This document shows, in pieces, positions 20,967 through 30,975 of a stretch of 64,000 nt of DNA. The notes under the pieces are model-generated. The model was given only the letters and a program-made list of their open reading frames with translations. It was not told where the DNA came from and did no database searches. Numbering within the stretch: position 1 is the first letter of the stretch; each line of letters opens with the position of its first letter. The DNA is taken from the NCBI GenBank assembly GCA_021927905.1, contig BLLK01000062.1, forward strand, positions 868,001 through 932,000, given 5' to 3'. Made by a program: the position numbers and the translations under genes. The stretch is from Chaetoceros tenuissimus (lineage: Eukaryota; Bacillariophyta; Thalassiosirophyceae; Chaetocerotales; Chaetocerotaceae).

Positions 20967-22298
20967 ATGTCAAAGTCTGCGTTATGCAATGTTGCAGTAA
21001 TATTGTTGGTAGCTGTGGCTTCTTTGGATGCAGCCGATAAACAACTTCTCTCGGCATCTTTTCCCATTTTAGAACATAACTTTCATTTCAATGTGAGAAC
21101 TTTGGGATACTTTTCGCTTTTTTCCAATCTTTCCTATGCTCTCAGTCTACCGTTCTGGGGATATCTTGTTCACAGACTTGGAGTGAAAAAGATCTATTTG
21201 ATCCTGGCCTCATCCTGTTGTTGCTGGGGTGTGTCAACAATATTTATCGCCATCTTGGGTTCATCTGTCTTTGGACAAGCGCTAATGAGAATGATTAATG
21301 GTTGGATGTTGGGCTCCATTTTACCTTTAAGTCAAACACTCATGGTAGAATTTATCCCCAAATCCATGAGAGGAAGAGCATTTGGCATAATGGCAATGTT
21401 TGAAAAGCTTTCAGCAACATTAGCCGCTTCTTTTTCAGTTTATTGTGAAGATCATTGGACTGTGCCATATTGGATATTGGGTTGTATGTCATTGGTATTT
21501 GGTTACATGGTGAAAATCTGTTTAAATCCAGAAGCATGCAACTACAGTTTTAAAAATGATATTGACAAATCATCAAAGATTACGTTAAAGCAAATAGTAC
21601 AAAGAATAGCACGACTTCCAGCATTTCGTTGCCTTGTTGCGCAAGGTATTTTTGGTGGAACACCATGGGACATGATGTCTTTCCAATTGCTTTTGTTAGA
21701 ATGGAGAGGTTTCACAAAGAGTCAGATCGTGACATTGCAATTTGTATCAGGAATAGCAGGAACATTTGGCGGGTATATTGGTGGGGTTTTAGGTGATTAC
21801 TACTTCTCAATGTACTCAACGAAAGGAAGAATAGGTATCGCGCTTCTTTCCATCCTTGGTGGCATTCCACTTTATGGTATTTTCTTGTATTCAACATCAT
21901 ATACATTTGCTTTGACTTCTCTGAGCTGTTTTCATTTTGTTGCCACTTGGAGCCCAGCAGCAGCCATTCGTCCAATCTGCGTAGAGTTAACCCACAATCC
22001 AAGCGAAAGAGCACAGATAGTAGCCATGTGGATTGTTCTTGAAAAGGCATCTGCTGCAATATTTGGGGCACCACTGGTTGGTCTTTTGACGAATAGAGCA
22101 TTAAAGTCAATAGAATCTTCATCTGTGCTTAGCGATGAAGAAAAGTCAAATGTCATGGCAAATAATCTTTTCCTGCTATCGTCATTGTTTTGGGGTGTCT
22201 GCGCCTGGTTTTGGATATTAATGATTTCGAGGCTTCCGCAGAAAAATGATAATGTAATAGATCGTAATCAACAACTATCGGGAGAACACTTGACATAG
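20967..22298 (+). CDS. Major facilitator superfamily transporter (Spinster-like)
   Basis: Single exon, 443 aa with about 12 hydrophobic segments. Helix 1 carries LDAADKQLLSASFP, the Asp-containing entry seen in Spinster-type MFS proteins; the inter-helix 2-3 loop reads GYLVHRLGVKK, the G-x-x-x-D/H-R-x-G-R/K-K signature of MFS; MVEFIPKSMRGRAFG matches the P-x-x-x-R-G loop between helices 4 and 5 and is typical of Spinster/anion transporters. The second half repeats with GGYIGGVLGDYY. Spinster relatives move sphingolipid or lysophospholipid; other relatives carry sugars or organic anions, so the substrate is not known. The C-terminus is short and polar. Confidence 0.85.
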   Translation: MSKSALCNVAVILLVAVASLDAADKQLLSASFPILEHNFHFNVRTLGYFSLFSNLSYALSLPFWGYLVHRLGVKKIYLILASSCCCWGVSTIFIAILGSSVFGQALMRMINGWMLGSILPLSQTLMVEFIPKSMRGRAFGIMAMFEKLSATLAASFSVYCEDHWTVPYWILGCMSLVFGYMVKICLNPEACNYSFKNDIDKSSKITLKQIVQRIARLPAFRCLVAQGIFGGTPWDMMSFQLLLLEWRGFTKSQIVTLQFVSGIAGTFGGYIGGVLGDYYFSMYSTKGRIGIALLSILGGIPLYGIFLYSTSYTFALTSLSCFHFVATWSPAAAIRPICVELTHNPSERAQIVAMWIVLEKASAAIFGAPLVGLLTNRALKSIESSSVLSDEEKSNVMANNLFLLSSLFWGVCAWFWILMISRLPQKNDNVIDRNQQLSGEHLT

Positions 22299-22940
22299 AA
22301 CAAACGAATGTAAATATTGTGTAAAATAGACTGTTTTGATTCATTATTTTCTCATCACGAAGAAACACACCTTGCAGAGCAGAGCTCTTACTCACCATCG
22401 TACATAATTGTTTTGTTTTGAAAATTTTCACCCCCAATGCAATCTGGCCATTGGGGTATGATTGATCGACGACGTAGGTAATATGGAAGAGAAAAGAACA
22501 GTGACGAAAGTGGGACTGCATTACATTTAGGCTAATCGGTACAATGGAAATATATTTCTTAGAAAAGGGGAAAGGGAAAAAGGGGCCTCCCAAAATCATA
22601 ATTTTGAGTGAAAATCCCTAGAAAAATCGAATATTTCTGCTAATTTCAACTTTTTTGGCCCCACAGATTTTTCCAAAAAACGGGGATCCCCAATTTCCCG
22701 TTGTACCGGAAAGCCTAATAACATTAAATAGCATGAAGACCTCTGGGCGTACATGCCGTAGTATTAACTTTACGGAAAGCGAGAAAGCGAGGAAAAAACT
22801 ACGTAACTCAACTCAACAGAGTTCTACGTATCCTCGTGAAAGCCCTTGGATTTCCATTACACTCTTCAACTCGTTGCTGAATTTCCACAAAGAAAAGAGA
22901 CGAAGGTTAAAACCTTTCAGACTCCAAAGATTTCATTGAA
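22299..22940. other. Intergenic and probable 5' UTR of the hydroxylase gene
   Basis: No supported coding gene. The frame at 22655-22939 is basic and Ser/Arg-rich with no start context and ends just at a GTAAGT donor (22941), so it most likely belongs to the 5' leader of the next gene. Confidence 0.45.
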
Positions 22941-23042
22941 GTAAGTTGATCTTTTATTTCATCTTCCCGGACCACCTATGTTTCATTCTCTTCTTCCATT
23001 GTTTTCCATTCTTCTTGACTCATGTTTCTCTCTTCTTGACAG
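22941..23042 (+). other. Probable 5' UTR intron
   Basis: GTAAGTTG at 22941 and a pyrimidine-rich TTCTCTCTTCTTGACAG ending at 23042 define a 102-bp intron directly upstream of the ATG at 23056. Splicing it removes the upstream Met at 22978 that would otherwise extend the hydroxylase by 26 hydrophobic residues. Confidence 0.55.
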
Positions 23043-23055
23043 GTTTCTGAAAAAA

Positions 23056-24228
23056 ATGTGCATTGCAACTAAAGAGAGCCCTCGCACTAATGCTACTGTA
23101 GAGAAAGATGGTCATAAATCTACATCTGTTCCAGTGAAAGATGTGCCACAAACTGTGTATTCTTGGACCGAGCCAAATGCAAGTGACAATCTCACCATGA
23201 AGAATCATTTTTCTTCTCTGCTATTCGGAGGGTCTATTTCCAACACAGTCCTTGAATTTTTGCTTCTCTTTATTCCATTCGGTGCTTTTGCAGTATATGG
23301 CGACAACATGAATGTGAAAGGAAGTATGCCATTCAAGGACCTTGCAATATTTTTTGTAGTTTGTTCTTTTGTCCGCCGCTTTTACAATACATACCTAGAA
23401 GCAGTGTATTTCTCCTTTCCAAAGCTTCGTACTCAACCTGCTAGCGAACATAGATTGAAGCAGAAGAAAGATCTTATGGGACGAGATGTTGAACAGCTTG
23501 AGCTTCTCGATAGCCATGATAAATGGACAATGGTATCACAGTTTCTCCTCAACTTTGGGTTGTACTATGCACTTCCAGGGTTCTACCCACAGGCTGCAGA
23601 AGAAGCAGAGGCGCAGAGTTTCCAGGAGCGTTTTGTTAGACTTTTGTTGAACCATTATGTGATGTCATTTGGAATGTATTGGGCACATAGAAGCTTACAC
23701 GTTGTTCCATGGCTGTGGGAAAATATTCACAGCATTCATCATTGGGCAAAACACCCACTTAGCAGAAACACTTATGAAGATCATTGGTTTGATAACTTCT
23801 TCAATGCAATCATTGGTCACATGTATGCTCAAATTCTTGTTCCACTTGATCTTCCTACATTTTGGTTTTCTCGTATCTTCCGCATTTTGGAGAGTCTTGA
23901 GAAGCATTCAGGAGTTTCCTGTGGATTTAATCTTGCACATTCTATGCAACAGTGGCTACCATTTGCTCAAATGCCTCACCACCACGATTGGCATCATGAA
24001 GGTTTCAAAGGAAGCAACTATACCTTTTCTAGTATTGGAGGACTTTGGGATTGCGTCTTCGGAACTAGAAAGGGTGGGAGATTCCGTGCAAACAACTCCA
24101 GAGCTGCCACCAGAGAAGATTTAGCTTCTAGCAAGAAGATCAAGGAGTTACCATCTTGGTTCCATCCTTGCTCTCCTCTTGTAGGTCTGACCATTCTAGT
24201 TGGAATGAAACTGAATGGATCCTTTTAA
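23056..24228 (+). CDS. Sterol desaturase / fatty acid hydroxylase superfamily protein
   Basis: 390 aa from the ATG at 23056, chosen because a good intron ends just before it; an alternative start at 22978 adds 26 residues from the intron. The FA_hydroxylase di-iron histidine clusters are all present and in order: HRSLH, HSIHH, an H in NAIIGH, and the C-terminal HHHDWHHE. Hydrophobic segments flank them, as in ER enzymes of this superfamily. After the last cluster comes NYTFSSIGGLWDCVFGT, matching the usual N-[YF]-x-x-x-x-x-x-W-D-x-x-F-G-T end. Substrates in the superfamily include sterols (C4-methyl oxidase, C5 desaturase), fatty acids and alkyl chains; the sequence does not decide among them. 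Length is above the 270-300 aa of ERG3/ERG25 because of a longer N-terminal half. Confidence 0.85.
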   Translation: MCIATKESPRTNATVEKDGHKSTSVPVKDVPQTVYSWTEPNASDNLTMKNHFSSLLFGGSISNTVLEFLLLFIPFGAFAVYGDNMNVKGSMPFKDLAIFFVVCSFVRRFYNTYLEAVYFSFPKLRTQPASEHRLKQKKDLMGRDVEQLELLDSHDKWTMVSQFLLNFGLYYALPGFYPQAAEEAEAQSFQERFVRLLLNHYVMSFGMYWAHRSLHVVPWLWENIHSIHHWAKHPLSRNTYEDHWFDNFFNAIIGHMYAQILVPLDLPTFWFSRIFRILESLEKHSGVSCGFNLAHSMQQWLPFAQMPHHHDWHHEGFKGSNYTFSSIGGLWDCVFGTRKGGRFRANNSRAATREDLASSKKIKELPSWFHPCSPLVGLTILVGMKLNGSF

Positions 24229-24450
24229 GAAAGGTGCACATACATTGCAAAATTTTGTCTCGGAACTGAATGTATACATGGGTATTCGTGTGATTTTGTT
24301 TCACTTATAACAACGTAGGTAGAATTAGGATAAATGTCATAGATATGATTGAACACACAGTGACGAGAGAACAAAGTAATAGGCTAATGCGTTAAACTAA
24401 AAAAATTGTAAATTTGAAAGTTTGTAAATCACAATGCCCGCGTCCATGGT

Positions 24451-26031
24451 CTAATCATACCAAGTGATGTTCTTCCCTTCAAGTTCCTTAATTCGTGCTG
24501 CCCGTTTTTCTTTTGTTACTTCACAATAGGTAGGATCCGAGACAGTTTTATGATGATCTTCCATATCTTCGTCATCAATAATGCGATGTTGGACGATTTT
24601 ACCCGACATACATGCACCTGGCGCAACGAGATCATCATTTCTCTTATCTCCTGTCTGAGTGCGTTTCTTCGCTTCATCTGATTTATATCGAAACACCTTC
24701 ACCGCAGCAGTTGATGGCCATTGAGGAGAAACACCACACCGCTCGGAAAGCATTCCAACAGCAACGTCTTCGAATGGCATGAATCTAACATTAGCGATAT
24801 GCCCTTGACTCACAGCACACTGCAAGAATTTCTTGGAGATCCCAAATCCTGCTCCTTGGCAATACCTTGGATAGAATGATTCTGGATATGTTTCCACTCG
24901 CAAAGGCCATTTGTAATCGTCTTCACGATGAACTTCTTTGAATTTCAGTTGACACTGCCCTACAAAGTCATGATCTCGTCCGACAAAATCGGACATGGGC
25001 CAGCCCTTGTACTGCTCCTCAATTGACGGATCAGGAGTGTCGACTTCTGTACGAAATGCATCAACATTGAAATAACTATCATCATCCGTTTTGAATACAT
25101 GAGTATATTCATACTTTCCAGTATCGTCGCCGCCTTGTTGATTTTTTTGCATGGCTGCATATACAATGGCTAGGAAGGAGTATGTCTTCAAAGTCAAAAC
25201 TGATTGTTCCCCATTATACACTTCTTCTTCATCTATCCAAATTAAATCACCCTTCTCTCCGTACTCTTTTTCGATATCACTCCATGGACCAGCGACTAGA
25301 AAAAATATACCATCACGACCGCTAGCCCAAGTTCTTCGAATCAAGTCCCTCCTTGCAGGGCCATCACCAGAAGCACCTGATAAAACTCCAGTAATTATCT
25401 TTTGGGGGCTATGGATCTCTTTGATCTGTGCCCTAAATGGAATCGCTTTACAAGTCACTTGTAATATTCCTCCATCGTCAGATGTGATTTCTGCGAATTT
25501 CACCTCACCATTGTCAGAACGTGTACAATTTCCAAATGATCCAGTTTCAAACTTTGGCATTTCTTTCGCAGTGCCGCTGCTGGTATGATTTTGAATTTCT
25601 TCAGATTGAACCTCTTTTTCGGCATCACCATCTACAGTATTCTTTGTATCTTTGGCATTTTCTGTGGTTTGTTTGTCATCACCATCATTGTTTTCTACTA
25701 CTGATTCATTGGATGTTTTTTCGTTGCTTGCGCTATTATTCTTTTCGGTATCATTATTGTCATTTTCGTTTATATTTGAATAAGCCTCTTGACTAGTGTC
25801 TTTCACGTTTTCAGCTTTATCATCATCGTCATTATGCGTGTTTCCAGGGTTCTTCTGACCTCGAAGACTTGTCGGCGAGACGTCTTTTTGTTTCGAGAAT
25901 ATTATTAGATTCGTATCAAACATATTATATTGTTTCATAGCAAGATAGGCGCATGTCAAAACGGGCAGGAAGAAGTAAAAGAGATAGCTTCTCCCTCGTG
26001 GTTTCGAACCATTTTTCTCCGGAGAAGACAT
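24451..26031 (-). CDS. GT31-family galactosyltransferase-like type II membrane protein
   Basis: Single exon, 526 aa from the ATG at 26031 (the frame opens further upstream but only at a non-ATG codon). Residues about 14-31 form one membrane anchor (LFYFFLPVLTCAYLAMKQ) after a short basic cytosolic tail, as in Golgi type II enzymes. A 130-residue acidic, Asn/Asp-rich stem follows. The catalytic domain shows GT31 (beta-1,3-galactosyl/GlcNAc transferase) landmarks: RRDLIRRTWAS, IFFLVAG, VLTLKTYSFLAIVYAA, HVFKTDDDSYFN with the DxD metal site, YCQGAGFGIS and PFEDVAVGM. It therefore probably adds a beta-1,3-linked hexose in the Golgi. The acceptor is not known. The 3' end converges with the hydroxylase gene 220 bp away. 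Confidence 0.85.
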   Translation of the reverse strand: MSSPEKNGSKPRGRSYLFYFFLPVLTCAYLAMKQYNMFDTNLIIFSKQKDVSPTSLRGQKNPGNTHNDDDDKAENVKDTSQEAYSNINENDNNDTEKNNSASNEKTSNESVVENNDGDDKQTTENAKDTKNTVDGDAEKEVQSEEIQNHTSSGTAKEMPKFETGSFGNCTRSDNGEVKFAEITSDDGGILQVTCKAIPFRAQIKEIHSPQKIITGVLSGASGDGPARRDLIRRTWASGRDGIFFLVAGPWSDIEKEYGEKGDLIWIDEEEVYNGEQSVLTLKTYSFLAIVYAAMQKNQQGGDDTGKYEYTHVFKTDDDSYFNVDAFRTEVDTPDPSIEEQYKGWPMSDFVGRDHDFVGQCQLKFKEVHREDDYKWPLRVETYPESFYPRYCQGAGFGISKKFLQCAVSQGHIANVRFMPFEDVAVGMLSERCGVSPQWPSTAAVKVFRYKSDEAKKRTQTGDKRNDDLVAPGACMSGKIVQHRIIDDEDMEDHHKTVSDPTYCEVTKEKRAARIKELEGKNITWYD

Positions 26032-26540
26032 TGAGTAGGGATTATGTGGAGACCTAATGATTGCGTAAAATTTATTGGTAATGTGTATGGGAGATTTGCG
26101 GAATTGATTTAGGTCCGTCAACAATCAAAGGCAAAAAGAACGAGGAATTGTTAATCGAGAGCAATAAGGAGACAAGGGAGAAGAAAAAAAGAATAGAAAG
26201 ACACAAAAAGAAAAAGGAAGGGAAAACTTTTGTTTGCATCTTGGTAGACTAGCTAGTACGACCTCCTCCTTGCGTCTTGTATGCTTCATAAATTTCAATT
26301 ACATATTTCAAAAGCATAATAATCAAACAAAGACACAAGAGGATAATGTATTACTTGATAAGTAAAATGCAATATAATTTTATTGAATATGGATGTATAA
26401 ATAAAATTATGTCTATGTTATTCACGTATGAAATTTGCATAGAGGAGCAGGTGTTCCCTACGCTGAGCGTAGGGAACACCTGCATTCATTTGTGTTTTAT
26501 TTGTTCTTGGTGAAAGGTAATAAGTAAGTGAACATCTTCT
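26032..26540. other. Intergenic; contains a perfect hairpin
   Basis: Upstream DNA of the glycosyltransferase, purine-rich from 26120 to 26220. It holds the 37-nt perfect hairpin at 26447-26483 listed separately. No ORF. Confidence 0.5.
26447..26483. repeat. Perfect 18-bp inverted repeat with 1-nt loop
   Basis: GCAGGTGTTCCCTACGCT, one G, then the exact reverse complement. The stem is GC-rich in an AT-rich stretch and lies about 60 bp beyond the 3' end of the small spliced gene at 26541-26843. No T-run follows on either strand. Confidence 0.85.
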
Positions 26541-26843
26541 TCATTTAAGATTTGCTCCTTCAAGTGCTCCTTTTTGCAGGTTCCGAAGAGATTGCTTCAT
26601 TTGATTCTTACTTTTTGCCTTGCCATCGTGCCAAATATCATATCTTTCGTCGTGTTCCAAAATTTTATAAACAGTTTCATCATTAAAGTCCTGAAATACA
26701 GAATTCTCTATTTATATTTTTATCATAAAAGACTCATCTATGTGTACTTAGTTAACATCTTGGTGTTTCACTTTCGCTTCCTGTCTGGATTGTTTTTCGT
26801 ACTTAAATTCCTCTCTCAGTGTTTACCAAAATTTATAGCCCAT
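26541..26843 (-). pseudogene. Small two-exon gene or pseudogene with an in-frame stop
   Basis: Exon 1 (26757-26843) and exon 2 (26541-26690) join through a 66-bp AT-rich intron (GTTAAC..TTCAG) in phase 0. The product would be MGYKFW-stop-TLREEFKYEKQSRQEAKVKHQD (29 codons; quoted 26815-26757) plus DFNDETVYKILEHDERYDIW and on to GALEGANLK and stop: about 78 residues, strongly charged. The only obstacle is a TAA at codon 7 (26823-26825). The coherent composition and clean splice sites argue that this is or was a real gene; the family is not recognised. Alternatives are an upstream exon that skips codon 7, stop readthrough, or a recent nonsense allele. Confidence 0.45.
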
Positions 26844-27960
26844 TCCAATTAAGGACTTGATAATGATGATGGAACAAAGGAATAGATTTTAGTTTATGCG
26901 AGTGACCTAGTAGAGTGAATTATTTATTTTAAAGAAACAGCTCAAGATGAGGAAAAAATGTGGTTCTCAAAAGGATTCTCATCAGGCCTCTCAGATTCGA
27001 TTCGATTCAGCGAACAGCCTAGACTGATCATAGATTGATATTATGGATATGGTTTCAGCACATCTTTCCATGAGTGATGGACCAAAGAGTGTCTTAAAAC
27101 ATCTTAATTGTTTTAAACAGGAGTTTGTATATATTTGGACTCAAAATATATCAACTACATGAAAATTCACGATAAAATAAAAATTTCATTTTTTTGAAAA
27201 AAGCACGAGCATTTGTAATAGCTTATTCCACGAAACAAATATAAGATCTCACAGATCTCCTACCATAACCAAATACATAATATCCATCTACAAACAATAC
27301 TAAAACATGAAATATAAATTCATAAAACTCATGAAATGACAGCCAAGACAAAAATCACCCGCCATAAAAAGTACTAACAAAACGTTTCAATCCCGACTAG
27401 AAATGCCTTAAACGTAGTCAGCTCAATATCATTCGCAATACAAACACAACCATACCTAATACTTTCAGTCTATAGTTCTATCGCACTTCTTGCAAATTAA
27501 AATAATTCAGTAACTCAAAAAAACAGCAGTTGCAACCTCGAAAGTACGCACTGATAAATAGTGTAGAAATTAGACTTTCGTTTTTAGGCTCACACTGAAG
27601 TGTCAGTGTTCGCATACATTAGTTCCCCATCCCAACATGGGATGGAGAGGCTTCATCAAGGATGAATATGATTTTAGTATGGAGAAAAATGACCGTTAGA
27701 AAGTCCGAGATCTATATCCTTCTTGGGTTAGGAGATATCTCCCCCAATCTCTGTGGTTTTCTTCATAATTTCCAACTCAGTATTTCAGTAATTAATTTCA
27801 ATTTGATGTTCACACTACTCGTACGGTAGATCAAATGCAAATTTACACAGATTTAAAATCAAAGGAAGAAAGCATTATATGATATCTAGTGACGCACTTA
27901 GGAATTGATCGTTTTCATGTGGCTTTCATTTCAGCAGATTTGATAAATCAATAATCAAAA
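26844..27960. other. AT-rich intergenic, nothing recognised
   Basis: About 1.1 kb with no gene on either strand. A short 8-bp hairpin CCATCCCA-ACA-TGGGATGG lies near 27630. The final part is the promoter of the PPR gene. Confidence 0.5.
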
Positions 27961-30960
27961 ATGAGAGTTTCAATAACAAATATTAGACATTTTCGGCATT
28001 CAATAAGGCATGTTTCCAATGCAGGTTTGTGGGGTAACAAGAAAATAGTGGGGGATTCACAGAAACTGTGTAACCATTTGAATAGGAGAAAGTATTCAAA
28101 TGCACCTTTTTTACAGCAAGGACCCAGGATAATAGTGCAAGAACCAAGGCCTGAGTTACATGAATTAGACACATTACAAATAGATCTACAAAATCGGACA
28201 GATACAATACTGGATAATACTTTAGTACCAGTAGGTTCTTTTACCAAATCAACCATGGAGGAAGCTATCGATGTTATGGAAGCATGGATGCAACTTCCAC
28301 GAAATCCAAATCAAATTTTCCACAAACAAAGTCAGAATAAAGCTGCTGACGCAATTACAAGGATTTTAGACCGCATTATTATTGAAAATGCTGAAGGAAA
28401 TCCTAGTGCTTATTTTCGTATGGAAATGGCAGAATCGGTTTTTTTATTTTGGAAAGATGCCTCACCACAGAAATGTGTCCATCAAATTTTACAAATCCTA
28501 TCAAAAATACGAGAAAGTGAAATCATTGATGAGAGAAACATTCCATATAATAATATCATTTCAATACTGACTAAGCTACGATCCAGGGAAGCTGCACAAG
28601 CAGTAGAAGGTTTGTTATATAGAATGATATCTCTGGAGGCAGACATGTTGAGAAAAATTGAAGATCCAAACAATATCAGCACAGGTAATTTTCCAGAAAT
28701 GCTTGAAAGTAGATGTAGCGTAGATATTGTGACATACAATTCTGCAATTGCATCATGGATGCACTTGTCTCAAAGTGAAACAGATGCAGGAGAACGAGCT
28801 TTGCGTATTTTAAATCGAATGAAAGGATCGTACAAAATCAAGCAAAGGAATGAAGAAAAGTCTAGGGCAAAATCGAGTGAATCTTACGTTTCTGTACATT
28901 CAAAACCTAGTGATTTAGAGAATTGGACCGTTGTCAAACCAAACTTTAATTCGTATAGCATGGTGATCAACACATTGTTGAGATCAGCAGCAGGTACTGA
29001 GAAGTTTGATGAAGCTGCCTTTCAAGCTGAAAGCTTATTACAAGATTTGATCTACTTTGATGGTGAATCTTGGCAAAAAGACAACAATATTGGGGAAGTT
29101 CAACGACATTTCCATATTATCATGGAAGCATTAGCTCAATGCCAAGAGCGTAAAACTGAGGCCCTGGAAAAGGCAATTGAATTATTACATTACATGGAGA
29201 AGTCGAGATATGATGACCTGCATCCTACTACAAAGACTTACAACATAATACTAGGGATGATAGGCAGACTGAAAGTTGACAAAAACAGCATAGCAAAAAT
29301 GAGAGAAATTTTATCAGATATGAAGATCAATCAAAGTCAAAGTCACCCAAATACTCAATCAATGAACGTTCTTCTTAAATCTTATGCGGCATTGGGCGAC
29401 GGTGAAGCCGCTGAGTCAATTTTGAGACAAATGGAGGCTGAGGTTCAGCGTGGTAACCAAGATATGAAACCGAATAAAGATACTTGGAATGCAGTAATAG
29501 AGGCATACTCAAAATCCATGGATCACATGAAAAGAGGTCGCAAGATATCAATTCTTCTAAATCAAATGGCTCATTATGGGGAGAAGTATCCCGATGCAAA
29601 ACCTGATAAAATCACAATGTCAATAGTTTTGCAATCATTGGTTCGAAAAGTCTCAAGAGGTGGATCCAGACGGGCTGGTAAAGAAGCGTTGAATATTCTT
29701 AATGGTATGATCACATCCTCGAAAAAAGGAAACTATCTCATGAGGCCTGATAAACAAGTATTTACAACTGTCATGAATTGTATTGTGAAAAGTGGCGATA
29801 CGAATGCAGTCAATCTAGTACTTGATCTCTTAAATCGCATGCAAGAGTTGAGAATGGAAGGATATGAAAATCTGAAACCGGACACGGCCACTATGAATAC
29901 AGTACTCTCAGCTTTTGCGGCCGCAAAGAGTAGAGGGGCAGCAAAACAAGCGGAGGGACTGCTAGAAGCAATGTCAAAAAGCAGGGACAAAGAAATTCTA
30001 CCCAATACACAAAGCTATACTCTTCTCATTTCAGCATGGGCAAAAAGTGGCTCACCGTCTGCTGTACATAAGATTGAAAAACTCCTGAATGATATGAAAA
30101 AAACAAATGCATCACCGAATGTTGTCACATTTTCCAACCTTCTTCATGCTTTTGCCCAAAGTGGAGACGATACTTCATACGCTAGTTCATTGCACATTTT
30201 GAAAAAGATGGAAAACGGATCTTTGGGTATTTCGCCTAATGCTTACTGCTACGCATCAGTCATGCAATGCATCTCGAATACAGCTAAAGTTGAAAACATA
30301 GTAGCAAACACTATGGAAGTGCTCCAGAGATTGCGTTCATTCGCCAAGAGCGATGAAGTTTCGCGAGAATCGTATACTGCTGTATTTAACACTGCAATCA
30401 AAAATATTGAACGAAGTCATAAGAAAAGGAAAGATCAATTAACGGTGAAGGTTCTAAATACAATGAACGAATTGCACGCCTCTGGAAGACTGAAAGCACC
30501 AATGAATATTCGTACATACAATGCCGCCATTCGTGCTTGTGCGTTTACAAGCGGAAGTCAGGATAATAAAAATGAAGCATTTGCTACTGCTTCAAATTTT
30601 CTGAATCAGATTAGGTCCGAAAGAGGCTTATCTCCAGATGCATATACATACCCAGCTATTATGAGAGCTTGTGAAGAGTTACTTGGTCGAGAAGATGAAG
30701 ATCTCGAAAAGATTAAAGACATTTTCGAAAATTGCTGCGAAGATGGCCTTGTAGATGCTTTACTCCTGAAGAACATGATCAATTTTCTTCCAAATGTATT
30801 TTTACGGGAAATATTCAATACAGAAAAGACTCCAGAAACGATTCGTTTAAATGATTTGCCCAGAAAATGGAGAAAGTCTATTTATCAAACTAAAGCTGTT
30901 GGTCGTTATCATAGAGGTGGCGACAAAAGTAGAAGAAATAATAGGTCGACTGTAAATTAG
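27961..30960 (+). CDS. Pentatricopeptide repeat (PPR) protein, probably mitochondrial
   Basis: Single exon, 999 aa. The N-terminus MRVSITNIRHFRHSIRHVSN is basic, with Ser/His and no acidic residues, as in mitochondrial presequences; no plastid Phe motif is seen. From about residue 250 to 930 there are many PPR-like 35-residue helix pairs, for example TYNSAIASWMHLS, PNTQSMNVLLKSYAALGDGE, PNKDTWNAVIEAYSKS, PDTATMNTVLSAFAAAKSRG, PNTQSYTLLISAWAKSGSP and NVVTFSNLLHAFAQSGDD. Such proteins bind organelle RNA in a sequence-specific way and act in processing, stability or translation. Spacing between repeats is irregular, with inserts longer than in plant P-class proteins. The C-terminus is basic. No DYW or SMR domain is present. 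Confidence 0.85.
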   Translation: MRVSITNIRHFRHSIRHVSNAGLWGNKKIVGDSQKLCNHLNRRKYSNAPFLQQGPRIIVQEPRPELHELDTLQIDLQNRTDTILDNTLVPVGSFTKSTMEEAIDVMEAWMQLPRNPNQIFHKQSQNKAADAITRILDRIIIENAEGNPSAYFRMEMAESVFLFWKDASPQKCVHQILQILSKIRESEIIDERNIPYNNIISILTKLRSREAAQAVEGLLYRMISLEADMLRKIEDPNNISTGNFPEMLESRCSVDIVTYNSAIASWMHLSQSETDAGERALRILNRMKGSYKIKQRNEEKSRAKSSESYVSVHSKPSDLENWTVVKPNFNSYSMVINTLLRSAAGTEKFDEAAFQAESLLQDLIYFDGESWQKDNNIGEVQRHFHIIMEALAQCQERKTEALEKAIELLHYMEKSRYDDLHPTTKTYNIILGMIGRLKVDKNSIAKMREILSDMKINQSQSHPNTQSMNVLLKSYAALGDGEAAESILRQMEAEVQRGNQDMKPNKDTWNAVIEAYSKSMDHMKRGRKISILLNQMAHYGEKYPDAKPDKITMSIVLQSLVRKVSRGGSRRAGKEALNILNGMITSSKKGNYLMRPDKQVFTTVMNCIVKSGDTNAVNLVLDLLNRMQELRMEGYENLKPDTATMNTVLSAFAAAKSRGAAKQAEGLLEAMSKSRDKEILPNTQSYTLLISAWAKSGSPSAVHKIEKLLNDMKKTNASPNVVTFSNLLHAFAQSGDDTSYASSLHILKKMENGSLGISPNAYCYASVMQCISNTAKVENIVANTMEVLQRLRSFAKSDEVSRESYTAVFNTAIKNIERSHKKRKDQLTVKVLNTMNELHASGRLKAPMNIRTYNAAIRACAFTSGSQDNKNEAFATASNFLNQIRSERGLSPDAYTYPAIMRACEELLGREDEDLEKIKDIFENCCEDGLVDALLLKNMINFLPNVFLREIFNTEKTPETIRLNDLPRKWRKSIYQTKAVGRYHRGGDKSRRNNRSTVN

Positions 30961-30975
30961 CTCTTATGTTTATAA

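Noticed and set aside
22655-22939. 94-codon plus-strand frame
   Set aside because: Ends at the donor of a probable 5' UTR intron and has no family or start support.
26574-26852. 92-codon plus-strand frame rich in Phe/Leu/Ile
   Set aside because: Antisense to a better spliced minus-strand model; hydrophobicity comes from the AT-rich strand.
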